A stretch of 64,000 nt of DNA from Hysterangium stoloniferum. Lineage: Eukaryota; Basidiomycota; Agaricomycetes; Hysterangiales; Hysterangiaceae. Below the pieces are notes generated by a model that was given only the letters and a program-made list of their open reading frames with translations, had not been told where the DNA came from and did no database searches. The position numbers and the translations under genes are program-made. Positions 12,677-23,420 of the stretch are shown piece after piece; position 1 is the stretch's first letter; each line of letters opens with the position of its first letter. The stretch is from positions 145,967 through 209,966 of the forward strand of contig WHVD01000143.1 of the NCBI GenBank assembly GCA_015178975.1, in the 5' to 3' direction.

Positions 12677-13524
12677 ATTGTCGCGTCAAACATAATTTTC
12701 TTGTATCGAGACAAACTCTTATGATATTATGGATCACATGTCCGTATTTAGACGTCACGGGAAGACTCTCCCTAAGAAAATACCGCCTGCGGATCCTGTC
12801 ACGCATGATAGGTGACGTTACGCAGCAATATACGTGGTGACGTCACGTGCACTAAAATATGTGAAACCCGCAGGTTTAGACTGTGATTTTGCCGTTTTGG
12901 GATGATGCACAAGCAGTGTCATACATCTGTTTTGGCCGTGTCGGTGTACCATTGTCTCAACAGTTTATTTGTTGCGTTCGACCATCAAGCCAAAATCCCA
13001 CGAGACACGTCGTGCATCATGACGGTGATGAGAGCAGGCAGGCCAGGTATCCAAGCAAAATGTTATTTCAGATGATAGACACATCCAGGGAAATTTTATT
13101 TCAGATGATAGACACATTCGGCCGGAACATCATTTCATATGACAGACACATTTTATGAGGTGCGTTTTGGGGGTTCGTTCTGGCCGCCACAAGCAAAGCA
13201 AAGCATACCGTGTATCGAGGCGGTGATGTAGAGTTCCAAATTACGGGGACCGCAACGGATCTTGGACCTAGAAGCTAGAGCAGCAGGACATCAATCACGT
13301 ATTTCGGTTCAAATAATCGTTTATGCTGCACGCTCACCGTGAATAGTGAATAAAATATTGAATAAATGTAGTCAGTTGGACGAAGGGGCAAAGTAGTATT
13401 AGTTACGTAAAATAATCACGTGACTAGGAGCCAATCGCAGTCACGGCATAACTTCACTGTCATACCATTACGTTCGTGGCTCATCCTTAGGAACTATCAT
13501 GACCCCACGAGCGACGAGGAGCGG
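12677..13524. other. Divergent intergenic region between two dehydrogenase genes
   Basis: This non-coding stretch separates the minus-strand formaldehyde dehydrogenase-type gene from the plus-strand SDR gene, so it should contain both promoters. It holds a short three-unit repeat (13065-13151). No other structure was recognised. Confidence 0.4.
13065..13151 (+). repeat. Three-unit short tandem repeat
   Basis: The 20-nt unit ATTTCAGATGATAGACACAT occurs at 13065 and 13098, and a diverged copy ATTTCATATGACAGACACAT at 13132, spaced 33 and 34 bases. It lies between the divergent dehydrogenase genes, so it could be a repeated regulatory site or simply a local duplication. Confidence 0.7.
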
Positions 13525-13533
13525 TATTTATAC
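13525..13533 (+). promoter_or_regulatory. TATA-like box upstream of the SDR gene
   Basis: TATTTATAC lies about 50 bases before the ATG at 13582. Position and composition fit a core promoter; not otherwise supported. Confidence 0.4.
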
Positions 13534-13581
13534 AGACATATCCTCAAATGTCATGCTTAACGGAAATACTGCTTGAACAAC

Positions 13582-14897
13582 ATGGAAGTTTTTAAAAAAG
13601 GATGGAATCCCCCGTTGCAGGAACAGGCCAAGCCTGGAGAACAGAGGAAGTTGAATCCGGCACCTGTGGATGATATGACTGCGGATGGGAAGCCATATAA
13701 GGCTGCTGAGAAGCTTCAGGGAAAGACAGCGATAGTGACGGGTGGAGATTCAGGTTCGTTGTAGTGTTGGTGTTAAGTTAAAGCGGATGGACTAACGATG
13801 TTTTTAAAGGCATTGGGAGGAGCATAGCTATTTTATACGGTTCGTGACGTGATAAAGTATTCTGTAAACCGATACTCAGCATAATGGAATATCCAGCTCT
13901 CGAAGGTGCAGATCTCACCATAACGCATCTCAAGTCCGTGAGTCTGATTTCATCACGATAGGAGAACACGCATCTTAAATATTGCTCAGGAAGAGGCCGA
14001 TGCGGAAGATGTCGAGAAAATTATCAAGAGCAAGGCTCCGAAGTGCAATATCCAGATGCTCGAATATGACCTTAAGAGCGAGAAAGCGTGCCAAGACGTC
14101 ATCAAGAAACACATTGATTTTCACGCATCGCACGAGGTGGATATCTTGTGCGTTATTTGATGGTGCTTGTTTGAGAGGAATTTGACTTTATATATATAAT
14201 CATAACCAGGGTTTGTAACCATGCAACGCAGGATACCGTTTCTGATGTCAGTGAGCTCTCCTCTCAACAATGGCGCGACACGTTTAATACGAGTACGTCC
14301 GTTTTTCTGTCCCACTACATTGCTCATAGTATGTTAGACATGGATCCGTTCTTCTATCTTACCAAGGCAGCATTACCGAGCATGCCAGATGGAGGCTCGA
14401 TCATCTACTGCGCGTCTATCAACCCTTTCATTGGCCATCCTGAATTGGTCGATTACACTGCTACTAAGGGTGCCATCCTTGGTTTTATGAGATCATTGAA
14501 TAATCAAATTTTTGCTGCAAGGGGCATCCGCGTCAATGGTGTGTTTCATAATTCCCCTTACGGGATGCGATTTAATAGTTCTCTCATAGCCGTCGCACCC
14601 GGACCTATTTGGACACCACTGATGTACATTGAATATCCTATGTACATGATTTCCATTCTGACGTGTTTGCAGTCCATCCACTATGCCCCCGGAAGATAGG
14701 AGGAGTTTTGGCAAGATGACACCCCTCGGACGACCAGGACAACCTGTTGAGGTAGCGACCTCCTTCGTATTTTTGGCTTCAGCAGATTCAAGCTACATGA
14801 GGTGCATCGTTTGTGCTGCTTTAACGACTCCTTTTGTCTCATGCTTATTACCAGTGGTCAAGTCCTTCATCCTAATGGCGGTGTGGTTATTGCATAA
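13582..14897 (+). CDS. Short-chain dehydrogenase/reductase (SDR), intact multi-exon gene
   Basis: NAD(P)-dependent oxidoreductase of the classical SDR fold; substrate unknown. The long N-terminal extension (WNPPLQEQAKPGEQ, then LNPAPVDDMTADGKPY) before the Rossmann motif is like bacterial and fungal SDRs of the YghA/YhdF type. Joined exons give the cofactor loop KTAIVTGGDSGIGRSIAILY, DILVCNHATQDTVSDVSEL, the active-site segment SIIYCASINPFIGHPELVDY with catalytic Y-x-x-x-K (YTATK), RVNAVAPGPIWTPLIPSTM and VFLASADSSYMSGQVLHPNG, with a stop at 14897. Seven introns, all GT-AG and mostly around 50-70 bp, join without frame breaks to about 294 residues, so the gene looks functional. ATG 13582 is chosen because the earlier in-frame codon is TTG. 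The usual NNAG motif reads CNHA. It is divergent from the formaldehyde dehydrogenase-type gene. Confidence 0.88.
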
Positions 14898-15082
14898 CAA
14901 AATAACGAATACAATGATAGATGTATATAATTTGTTTTGATCAGAGATAGAGAGAGCAATTTGAAGCCGGAGTCGATCCAAAATAGGTTATTACGTTAAA
15001 TTAGACTGGACATCTGTGGGCGCACCAGGCGGTCTTCTCCTCCCCAACGAACTCTCGCATGCTACTGAGAGCCAGTTGAGCT

Positions 15083-17064
15083 ATGCCAGTTCATTCTCTA
15101 TGTGATTTGCCAGACGATCCGATACTAGATGGAATATTCAAGTACTTGGAGCCTCGCCAGCTTGTCCGACTCCGCCTGGTAAGCTACAATCTTACGCAGC
15201 AATGGTGACATCCATATTCACAATTCTGCTCAAACTACAGACATGTTCACGATTCTTTCTTCTAACAAGTCTTCGTTCAGTGTGGATTAATGCTTTAGAG
15301 AAGCTTAGACGTGAAAACAACCTCCCATTCCCCAATCCATCCATCTCCCTCTCCGCCCTCAACACACACGATCTCGAGATGACAGTCGTAAAGATGGTCT
15401 CTCTCGACAAGCATTTCACAAAGTCACGAGTAAAACCAACTTCCATCCGCATGTTTAGTATACAAGATGTGAACGCCCCGCGAATCTCGTACATGCACCT
15501 TCTCGCAGGCGGTAGCTGGCTGTTCACGGCCAACGCTGAAGAGCTCATGTGCTGGGACCTCGCCAGCCCGGACTCAACATCTGCCACGGTGCATAAACTG
15601 GCGAAAGTATCGATATCGGGGAAGGATCAGGGGTATAAGGATATCTGTGTCAGAAACCTCCAGGCCCAGCTGCATGGTAATGGAAACGAGGCGGTTGTGG
15701 CAGCTTACATGTCGTACGATGGCCACCAGTGAGTTTCGTTTGTTTATTTTTTCCTTTTTCAATGCCCAGGGCTGTTGCCTGTTGCCCGACCACGTCATGG
15801 CGCCATTTGACCCAGTTCAATTTGAAGTGGAAGTTCCAAATTTGATATGATATGTGCATTGATATCAGTTGACAAAGATCATCTTGTTGTGGACTCGTCT
15901 CTCCGGCTTACTTTCGACATTGTCTGTCAACACCCCAGTACTGATGTCCTATCTCAGATCGAATGTTTGGAATGATAAAGTTGCCATCTGGCAAATTACA
16001 GGACTGAGCCATAAAGGGCTGCTTCTTTCGTCCTTTGTTACTTTACTTTGCTTTCCCGACTATGCACCAGAATACGGAATGTCGGATCTCAGTGGCGATT
16101 ACGTCGCCTTCTTAGGACGAGAACACGAGACGCCGGTTATCAGCGTCACCAACTGGCGCACTGGATGCGAAAACGAATACTCACAGGCCAAATTCCGTCC
16201 GGATTTTTCAGTCATAATTCCGGTATGTGCTGAGGTAGGTTGAATGTTGTCTCCTCGGCTTAAACACAAAAATAGGAAGCGGAGCCGTTACGCGTACAAG
16301 GAATCAAGCTTGTCCCGCCGTACGTTGCCGTGGTCGCGGGACCAGTAATCGCCCTGTTCCTCATCCCGCCTTTCGAGCGTGTCAAACATCTGTGTGGCGA
16401 TGCGCCACGGCTTCGGGCGACATACATCCATCGTTTTGATTCGCGAGCATATGCCCTAATGGGTGAATTCATTGGATTCTCGCAGAATGCCGCTGTCGTT
16501 CGAGACACGGTCACGCCACAGTCGATTACGCTTCTTATGTCTCGGGCGCGCGTCGCGGTAGTCCCGACAAGTCTGGACGTGAAGACCGAGAGCGAGATTA
16601 CATATATTATGCCTCCCACCGTCTCCCGTCTCCGGCAATGGGCATATCGGACCTCTAAACCCGCCATCATTGGTCCCAGTGGGACCCGAGGCGTATGGAT
16701 CCAGCGTCCGAGCGGTTTCCGGCCGCGTCTGATCGCCTGGACAGCAGCGCGCGACACGGATCCCGAGGAAGAGAAGGATGTGCAGCCAGAAGAGGCGCAT
16801 GAGGGACAGGCCTCGACTTCGGAACATACGACGCGAGATTCGCGCGCCGCGGAGGTATCGGTGACGACTCATTGGTCACGGGACGGCGTGCCTGATGAGA
16901 CGGTCAACCAAGGCTGGAATGCGCTACCACGCGGTCGGGCGCGCAAGGTGGATATGTATCCTGTCAAGGTTGAGGAGGTCAAGCGAATAGCGTTTGATGA
17001 GGGTACCGGGCGGACATGCCTGGGGATGCGGAATGGCGAGGTCCACGTGTTGGATTTCACGTAA
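15083..17064 (+). CDS. F-box protein gene, copy 1, possibly frame-damaged
   Basis: Probable substrate-binding subunit of an SCF ubiquitin ligase. Exon 1 (15083-15178) reads CDLPDDPILDGIFKYLEPRQ then LVRLRL, a typical F-box start. After an intron (15179-15240, GTAAGC...ACAG), exon 2 gives TCSRFFLLTSLRSVWINALE, the end of the F-box fold, then a C-terminal region of the kind found in fungal F-box proteins, perhaps a propeller (AGGSWLFTANAEELMCWDLA, DKVAIWQITG, GMSDLSGDYVAFLGREHE, RTCLGMRNGEVHVLDFT). The last exon starts near 16276 after a GTAGGT intron. Around 15770-15850 the frame cannot be kept: relative to copy 2 there are +7, -17 and -2 base differences, so the gene may be non-functional there. 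A second copy lies at 55.8-58.3 kb. Confidence 0.75.
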
Positions 17065-17396
17065 ATTGGCTGCGGGCTTGGGTGCAGATATGGTAGGTGC
17101 TATCTGTCTTCTCGGTCCTAGGGTCTCATTGCTCTATCTTTGATATGCGTTTTCTGACCGTGTTTTGGCTTTTTTTCCCCCAGAGCTTGGAGGAGTTGTG
17201 TACATTGTCGACATGCATTTCGTTACGTTACCCATGTTCCATGTTTTTTGTACCATTAGATTCGCATATACTGGTATCTAGCATTCTATCGTCACTGTTG
17301 CTTGAATAAAAGACTGCAGCAGTTTGGTATTATTATTATCTTTCTCGAGCGTAGACTGAGAACATGTTACTGTATATTGACGAGTGTAATGGTGGG
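17065..17396 (+). repeat. 3' flank shared with the second F-box copy
   Basis: The sequence after the F-box stop codon, including GCTTGAATAAAAGACTGCAG and the segment ending near GAGAACATGTTACTG, is repeated almost identically at about 58331-58665. The duplication therefore covers the gene plus about 330 bp downstream. AATAAA in this part could be the polyadenylation signal. Confidence 0.85.
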
Positions 17397-18243
17397 AGCT
17401 TGTTCCTTCTATAATGGCACTGAGAAATGAAAAGTTTCTAATTTGAGGAGTGTGACCAAGTGTGATTAAGTGTGATTTTGTTGACCTTATAGAGTGATGG
17501 TTCTGAGCAGGCATGTGTGTACGACGATTAACCTGACCAGACAAGTTCAGGTTGACCGTTTCGAACAAATTTTTCGCGATATCCATATCTTGCGGGGGCA
17601 AATACAGCGTGGGTACCTCCAGGAGATGCTTGGGTTGCTTGAACAGGGAATCCAATAATTGAAATCATCAGATGCAACGACACATTTTCTGACACGAATA
17701 ACAGCAGTCACGAGAGAAGTGCCCCAAATACAACACGTGAGCCCAGAGCTGCGGCACCCACTCGGGTAGACGCAACTTGAATGGGCGCATTGCGCCGAAG
17801 TAATGGGGCTCACCATACTCGACAAGGTTGAAATAGAAGAAAAATGCTTGACCTGCGGTGGATCGTCATCGAAGTAGGCTCATTTTCGGACGAGTCAATA
17901 ATTGAGTACACGCGAGAATTTCAAGCGCGCCATTTGAGAGACTGTCGACGGCCGTTGGCCATAAAGGTGTATTGGAAAATCTCACGTCATATATGTATAT
18001 TGTTGGCCTTCCTTGAATTGTACTTTCTGCCAAGGCATATTTCTGCACTGATACCTCTAAAGACGTATCGGAGGAGTCCGGACGAGCATTTCAAGGGGTA
18101 GCGTATATGTTTGAGTAGCCTTTATTGCCAGGGTTGTACTTATATTATAAATAGATTATGAGCTGACTACGACATTTTATGATGGTCAGGGTGGTTGAAA
18201 AACTGTACAGTTGAACCAAGCGGAGCACCATGATGTATGACTA
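17397..18243. other. Unassigned stretch with weak exon-like segments
   Basis: Minus-strand frames around 17550-17840 have protein-like pieces such as FNLVEYGEPHYFGAMRPFKL and LYLPPQDMDIAKNLFETV, in different frames. I could not join them or recognise a family. A 30-bp segment at about 18124 (GGGTTGTACTTATATTATAA) recurs at about 19585, next to the palindrome. Confidence 0.3.
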
Positions 18244-18386
18244 AAAGCCCGGGCCCAAGGGCTCGGCTCAGGCTTTCAAAATCCTGAGCTGAGCCCTCGG
18301 GCCGCCTGAGCCTTGCATGAAGGCTCGGCTCGGCTCGGGCTTTGAGGGCTCGGCAGCCTGGGCTTTCGGGCTTTGGGCCGGGCCTT
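18244..18386. mobile_element. GC-rich MITE-like element with short inverted ends
   Basis: A 143-bp GC-rich island in AT-rich DNA starts AAAGCCCGGGCCCAAG and ends CTTTGGGCCGGGCCTT, which are near-perfect inverted repeats. The inside is built from repeats of GGCTCGG and its complement. It has no coding potential. It could be a MITE or a short dispersed repeat; only one copy is in the window. Confidence 0.55.
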
Positions 18387-19257
18387 ACAAACCACTATCT
18401 GCCATGTCCCATGATTCCGAATCAGATAGGAAGCCCTAAAAATGCCCGCATCCTAATTGTGAGTGGAGGTTCACAAGACTGGAGCATCAGGTTTGTATTG
18501 AATGAGCAATGGTTGACTTGGATAAACTAATATCTTCCTGATGACTAACCATCTCAGTAGTGACTGGTTCCTAACAGAACGACCCTTTGCATGTCCGTAC
18601 ATCGACTGCAACTTTTGAGATTCGCTCGTCACGAAGAATTGAAACGACATATACGTCTTATTTACGAATGGGATAATTCCGGGGTAATTCTTTATAAATG
18701 ACTCGTATTTAGCTCACCACCCCTCTTCTCCAGAGTCTTCGGACTCGGTGTACAATGATAACTCAAATATAACTTCATAAGCACGAACGACATAATTACT
18801 GACACCCCAACTAGTTAAGCGGATCCGGCCGCGCCTTCTCAACCTGTGAATGTCGCCTATCAGCAGAAGATCGTTGCAGCAAAATTGTAGCCCACAGCGC
18901 ATACACATTAATACATATGTGGAGGAGAAGTGGCTGCAGCGGCCATCTTTTGACCTCTGCTGTGGTTGGGGGGTTGTGGGTTGAGGGGCTGTGGTCGCTG
19001 CGGCTTGGTGGGTTTTGGCTTTGGGACATTGCCGCCTATGGGGGGGTCGCCGGAGGGGAGGTTATTGACGATACTGTGTTTATATTTCAGTTTGTTAGAG
19101 AGAGAAAGGGAAGGAGAAGAGGGCATACGGAATCGATACCATAATGGATGGCAAAGCTTCAGGAACGTAACAAGGCAGTGGGGAGGGACAGTTGAATTGA
19201 AAGAGGTTTTTGTTGGAAGGTTGGGGGAATATGGGGAGAGTCTAATGGAATGAAGTT
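18387..19257. other. No gene identified
   Basis: Frames at 18811-19253 on both strands are driven by G-rich or C-rich low-complexity sequence (Pro-rich on minus, Gly/Trp-rich on plus). They show no domain and are likely fortuitous. Confidence 0.4.
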
Positions 19258-19395
19258 TGTATTATTATAGGTTTTTGGAAATCATGTCCTTTTGCTCCCA
19301 GATCAAACTTTGCCGGCTCCATTAGAGTCCGTATCATTATAGCTTTTTGGAAATCATGTCCTTCAATGGTTGCTCCCAGATCAAACCTTGCCGGC
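19258..19395 (+). repeat. Two-unit direct repeat of about 70 bp
   Basis: Two neighbouring units share TTTTTGGAAATCATGTCCTT and, a little later, GCTCCCAGATCAAAC followed by TTGCCGGC. The first begins near 19258 and the second near 19329, with a small insertion in the second. Immediately downstream is the 170-bp palindrome. Confidence 0.75.
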
Positions 19396-19409
19396 ACTGA
19401 AGTTAAGGT

Positions 19410-19579
19410 ACCGGGGAATTGAAACGTCGATAATTTTATCGATTATCGCTCTTGGCAAACGATCCTGCAGATCACACTACGAACGGGGACTTGCACACGT
19501 GCCAGCCCAATCTGTGATCTGCAGAGTCGTTTGCCAAGAGCGATAATCGATAAAATTATCGACGTTTCAATTCCCCGGT
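19410..19579. repeat. 170-bp near-perfect palindrome (foldback element)
   Basis: The left arm (19410-19476) starts ACCGGGGAATTGAAACGTCG and the right arm (19513-19579) is its reverse complement over 67 bases with two mismatches, around a 36-base spacer. Directly after it lies a segment also present near 18124, so it sits inside or beside a small duplicated sequence. It has no ORF. It may be a MITE that leaves no clear TSD here, or a hairpin formed by local inversion; a transcript would fold into a long stem. Confidence 0.85.
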
Positions 19580-20421
19580 TGCCAGGGTTGTACTTATATT
19601 ATAAACCCATTCTATTAGATTATGAGAACGCTACAAGCTTGCAATGCGCACTCCGAAAAAATAATCACGAATACCACTTTATTTACGGTGGATAATGTCT
19701 ATCGAAAGTTTCGAACAATAGCGCTACATCTCATACCAATGTCCACCATGCACAAAGCAGATTAGTTGCCTCCAGGAGTATAACTGAATAACGCACACGC
19801 GTCCATGGACTATGTACACTGCTTGACACCGAAGCGGTCGAGGTACGTGTTGAAATATGATATATATAATTAGTAATCTTGGATTCTTTTGTAAATAGAT
19901 AAGTAACTACTGTATAGCTGCTTAGTAATACTAATGCTCTTTGCTCACATCCACCATGTCTTGATATATGTCTGAAACATATTCTTACAGTATGCAAACA
20001 CCAATCATTGGTTTGACCAGTCTGCTAATGCAACTGAGCACAGCGACTTCAATGTCGGAAATTGAAACAAAGACAACTGTGCCAACCCTCCAACAGATTA
20101 AAAGGCTCATGGGAATAAAACAAGCTGTGGGTATGAAAGTTACATTGAAGATATTGAGCCATAAGCTACTACATGAAGTTCAAATTCATCTTTCTTTCAT
20201 GTCACCTTCAAGTTTGGTGTATAGATATTGGAGTTCTGGGTCTGCTGAGATATATGTACATCTAGGCTCTGAGTTTGTTGTTGTCCATTGTATCTGATTG
20301 CCTCCTCATTTACATGCTCATGTCTTTTTTTTTTCCCTTTTCAGATTTGCTTAATTAGAATATCTTCTCCTCATGTTTGAACCAGGTTCAGGACACCACC
20401 AGAAAGGCGCTGTGCTGGGGG
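19580..20421. other. Left flank of the nested transposon stack, no gene identified
   Basis: A 109-codon plus frame (19968-20297) has no recognised domain. No splice-joined gene was found. The stretch ends at the GGTGG target-site duplication of Gyp1 (20422-20426). Confidence 0.35.
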
Positions 20422-20426
20422 GGTGG

Positions 20427-20786
20427 TGTAATCCTGGCTGCCTTACCACACAGACTTACCACACAGACACAGCCAACCACTAGCTGCACTCCCATTGTTC
20501 CCCTGACCAAGCCCAACTTGAGAATCAGACTCAATCAAGATCACTCTCTCTGTGTTTCCCTACTGATGGAACCAGATCAATATCTGACCCTCATTTCCTT
20601 CCTACCCCAATCTAGACTCTCAGTTCTGTTTTGGAATCTCCCCTTGTCACGAATACTATATGGTTCTGATTTCTATATATTAGTTAGAGAGACATCTGTT
20701 TTAGAGTAGAGAAGAAAAGCACCCAGAATATGATAGTTTTGTCCTGTCTGTTACTGACCAAGTGAGGCTGATACCACAGACTTATA
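20427..20786 (+). repeat. Gyp1 5' LTR
   Basis: It begins TGTAATCCTGGCTGCC and ends ACCACAGACTTATA (the partner LTR ends CCTTACA, so TG...CA was the original form). It matches 55317-55672 along its length with many substitutions and small indels. Confidence 0.9.
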
Positions 20787-22358
20787 CTTTTTTTTTGACA
20801 TCAACAAAGTTCTTGCCATTGTGCCTTGGTCACCATCAACACTGACACCACTGCTCACATGCTCTGAAACAAGGCTGAGACACCAACTTGGGCTATCTCC
20901 CCTCCTCATAGATCCCTTCACAAATGACACACTTAGCACATCCACATCTTCAATGCCTTGACCAACAGAGCCTGACCCTTCAGGAACTGACACTGACACT
21001 GACACTGAAGATCCTAAGCATAAGATGCCACAGAGTGACAGAACCGAGTCCACAGCTGAAGTAAAGGTCAGCAAGCTAAAAGAATGCCATTGTTACGACC
21101 GTGTCGCAACCCTATCGGCCCCGAGGTTATCGCCACTTGTCAACATTTCAAGTCATCCTCTCGGAAACCATCGGCCCCGAAGCTGACGAATGTTTCGCGA
21201 AGATCAAACTCCATTTACGCCTACGTCAAAATAACTCGTATTGTCTGGTCAAACTTTGATATGTCCCCTTTATTATGTTGATCCGTTCAATCTTATGTTT
21301 CGCATATGTCTATCTATATTTGTAGTCCTTGAACCATTTCCTTTTATCGTAATCCCGCTCTCGGCTATCATCGGCCTCCGAACTAATCATAAACTTCCCG
21401 TTCCTAGTCAAGCTTATTGTTAATACCGTGTTCCGCCCTTCTCCCCATTAGTATTGTCCAGACGCCTGTTACTTGTATATGAACCTGCTGTAATTGTAGT
21501 TACTAGGCAATCAGAATATCGACTCAGAATACCCTCATACGTCTGTAGCAGTCTCATACTAGAAGAATTCCCCCTTCCGCCTTCGCGTGCGCTCGCCCAC
21601 TCCCGGCCCCGACCCCTTGGCCCGATGCTCAACTTGTCCTTCGATTCCGATTGGTATCACGCCGAAAGGTACTCACTAGGATTAGTCTTCGCCCGCCCGA
21701 AATTTAAGGACATCCTACGGATATTTGCGAGGGCGCAGCACATAAGCTGAAGCCAAGTCCTTCCGATCGGTCCCTGTCGGCCACCGACATTAGTCAGTTT
21801 CCAGTTCTTAACAGCCATGCCCGATGCTTACTGCTGGATGATACACACCCCTTGTACAACAAAATTGGTCAACTGCTTGCTGCCAATACATGAAGTTCAG
21901 GGAGAAGAAACCTGAAGAGATTGTCAGCTATATAGCAGATGCAATGATGGAGCCTCGACTCATGGCCTGGTACCAGGGTGATCAGTATGAATTGATGCCC
22001 TCACCCTGGAGGAATACCTTGGAGAACTTGCATCCATCACTCTCAAGAAAAACTGGGCACACCTTATTTGGGAAAGGATCCTCTCCCATCAAGGTAGACA
22101 ATGATTCATAGACTGGAAAATTGAGATGGAAAATATTAACACAATCTTCACCACTTCAGCCAAACCTTTTGCACTATCAGTGGCTGCCCTGAGGATACAT
22201 ACAACTCAAGGTGAACTTAGAGACAAAGCACTGAAATGTAACCACCTTGTGTCAAGCCCATTTCCTTGATGGAACTCACAGTATGGATCAGGAATGTGAC
22301 AAATGTGTTTGTGAGCAACAAGAAATTGTCCAAGAACAGCTCCTTGTCAACAATGCCA
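20787..22358 (+). pseudogene. gag: Gyp1 gag, broken and interrupted
   Basis: Capsid precursor of Gyp1. The first part (about 20800-21090) is Ser/Thr/Pro-rich with several stops and ends in the frame reading AEVKVSKLKECH. It is cut by the solo LTR at 21091-21813. The capsid-like part resumes at 21819 and includes KKPEEIVSYIADAMMEPRLM and LENLHPSLSRKTGHTLFGKG, which fits gypsy gag. It ends in the direct repeat CCTAT, where Gyp2 is inserted; the remaining gag with the zinc knuckle is at 29035. Several frameshifts and stops make it non-functional. Confidence 0.7.
21091..21813 (+). mobile_element. Solo LTR of a third gypsy-like family, inside Gyp1 gag
   Basis: This 723-bp sequence starts TGTTACGACCGTGTCG and ends CAGTTCTTAACA. 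It is flanked by the 5-bp duplication GCCAT (21086-21090 and 21814-21818). There is no internal coding region, so it is a solo LTR. It shares the terminal TGTTACGACCG and an internal core (GCGAGGG.GCAGC, then ATAAGCTGAAGCCAAGTCCT) with Gyp2 LTRs but is otherwise different. Confidence 0.9.
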
Positions 22359-22363
22359 CCTAT

Positions 22364-23182
22364 TGTTAGGGTACATACACGATGGGTTTCTGGAGAAACC
22401 CATGGAATATCCGGTAGGACTTGGCTTCAGCTTATAGGCTGCACCCTCATGAGATCGTGTTGTCCAATTTCAGACAGGTGGACGGGAATCCCAGGGAGTC
22501 TGGGCGGGGTTCGTGGGTCGAGGGGTCGTAGGTCAGAGGTTGTGGGTCAAGAGGTCGTGAGTCGAGATGTAGGTCGAGATAGGTAAGAGAGATAGATGCA
22601 CCAGAGCCTGTGGGCTCTGACTAGTGTGAGTGGTGTGATTCAAGTAGGAGTTTAGAGCAGAAAATGTATTAGATTACTGGGGGGAATCTAAGCCGATTTT
22701 CTGACTGGATTGTATGTACAACATCTGCCAGACTAAATAGACCATGGAATGAATGACATACCAAATCCAGTAATAATGAAACGAAACTAGCAAAACATGA
22801 AACGAGAATAGTAAACACCAAATTTGGTGTTAGGAACAGGACGGAATGGAGTAGAGTCCAAATCATGACAAATCATAAACCATAACGGGAAATGGAGCGG
22901 GAGCGGAGTCCAAATCGTGACAGGTCATTTGACTAAAATGGGAACAGGGCTCTGTTAGAGGGATGATGGGTTTTACGAGTGGGGTCTGGTGACTGATGTG
23001 CAGGACGAGGTCAGACATAGACAGGGACAGAGTCTGGTGGGTATTCCGGTGACTGATACACAATATAACGAAGATGAACATAGACAAGTCTGACATTCAG
23101 AGTCCAGTGGGAATTCCAGTAAATCGACAATGGGTGTGTATAAGTTAGTGCCTGGAGTCCGGCAGGAATTCCAGTCATAACA
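22364..23182 (-). repeat. Gyp2 3' LTR (left)
   Basis: On the plus strand it begins TGTTAGGGTACATACACG and ends GGAATTCCAGTCATAACA. It matches 28197-29029, with differences that are mainly C/T and G/A transitions. Confidence 0.93.
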
Positions 23183-23332
23183 GTACCCTCCCTTTATGCT
23201 GAAGTCCCAAAGAGGCTCTAGACCTCAATAAGGTTCTTGTCGGCTATGTGCATATGTCAAAAGTCATGTCGGTTACATGTATGTGTCAAAGAGTCATGTG
23301 ATCTGGAAGGTAAGGTTCAGACGCGACGAGCC

Positions 23333-23340
23333 TATATAAA
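23333..23340 (+). promoter_or_regulatory. TATA box for the antisense ORF in Gyp2
   Basis: TATATAAA lies on the plus strand, 81 bases before the ATG at 23421 and 150 bases after the LTR edge, that is, facing against the direction of Gyp2 transcription. It fits a separate promoter for the antisense ORF. Sequence only. Confidence 0.4.
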
Positions 23341-23420
23341 AATTTGAAAAAATGAAATTTCTTCTTCTTTACTTCCCCCATCTTCACCAAACAGGTCCAA
23401 AACCAACACCACACAGGCCA

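Noticed and set aside
16260..16872. Long minus frames opposite the F-box last exon (also 57533-58312)
   Set aside because: Arg/Ser-rich mirror of the GC-rich exon; the plus-strand frame has the homologous protein and splice sites.
18811..19253. Overlapping Pro-rich and Gly/Trp-rich frames as small proteins
   Set aside because: Both come from one G/C-biased strand segment; no domain or homology was recognised.
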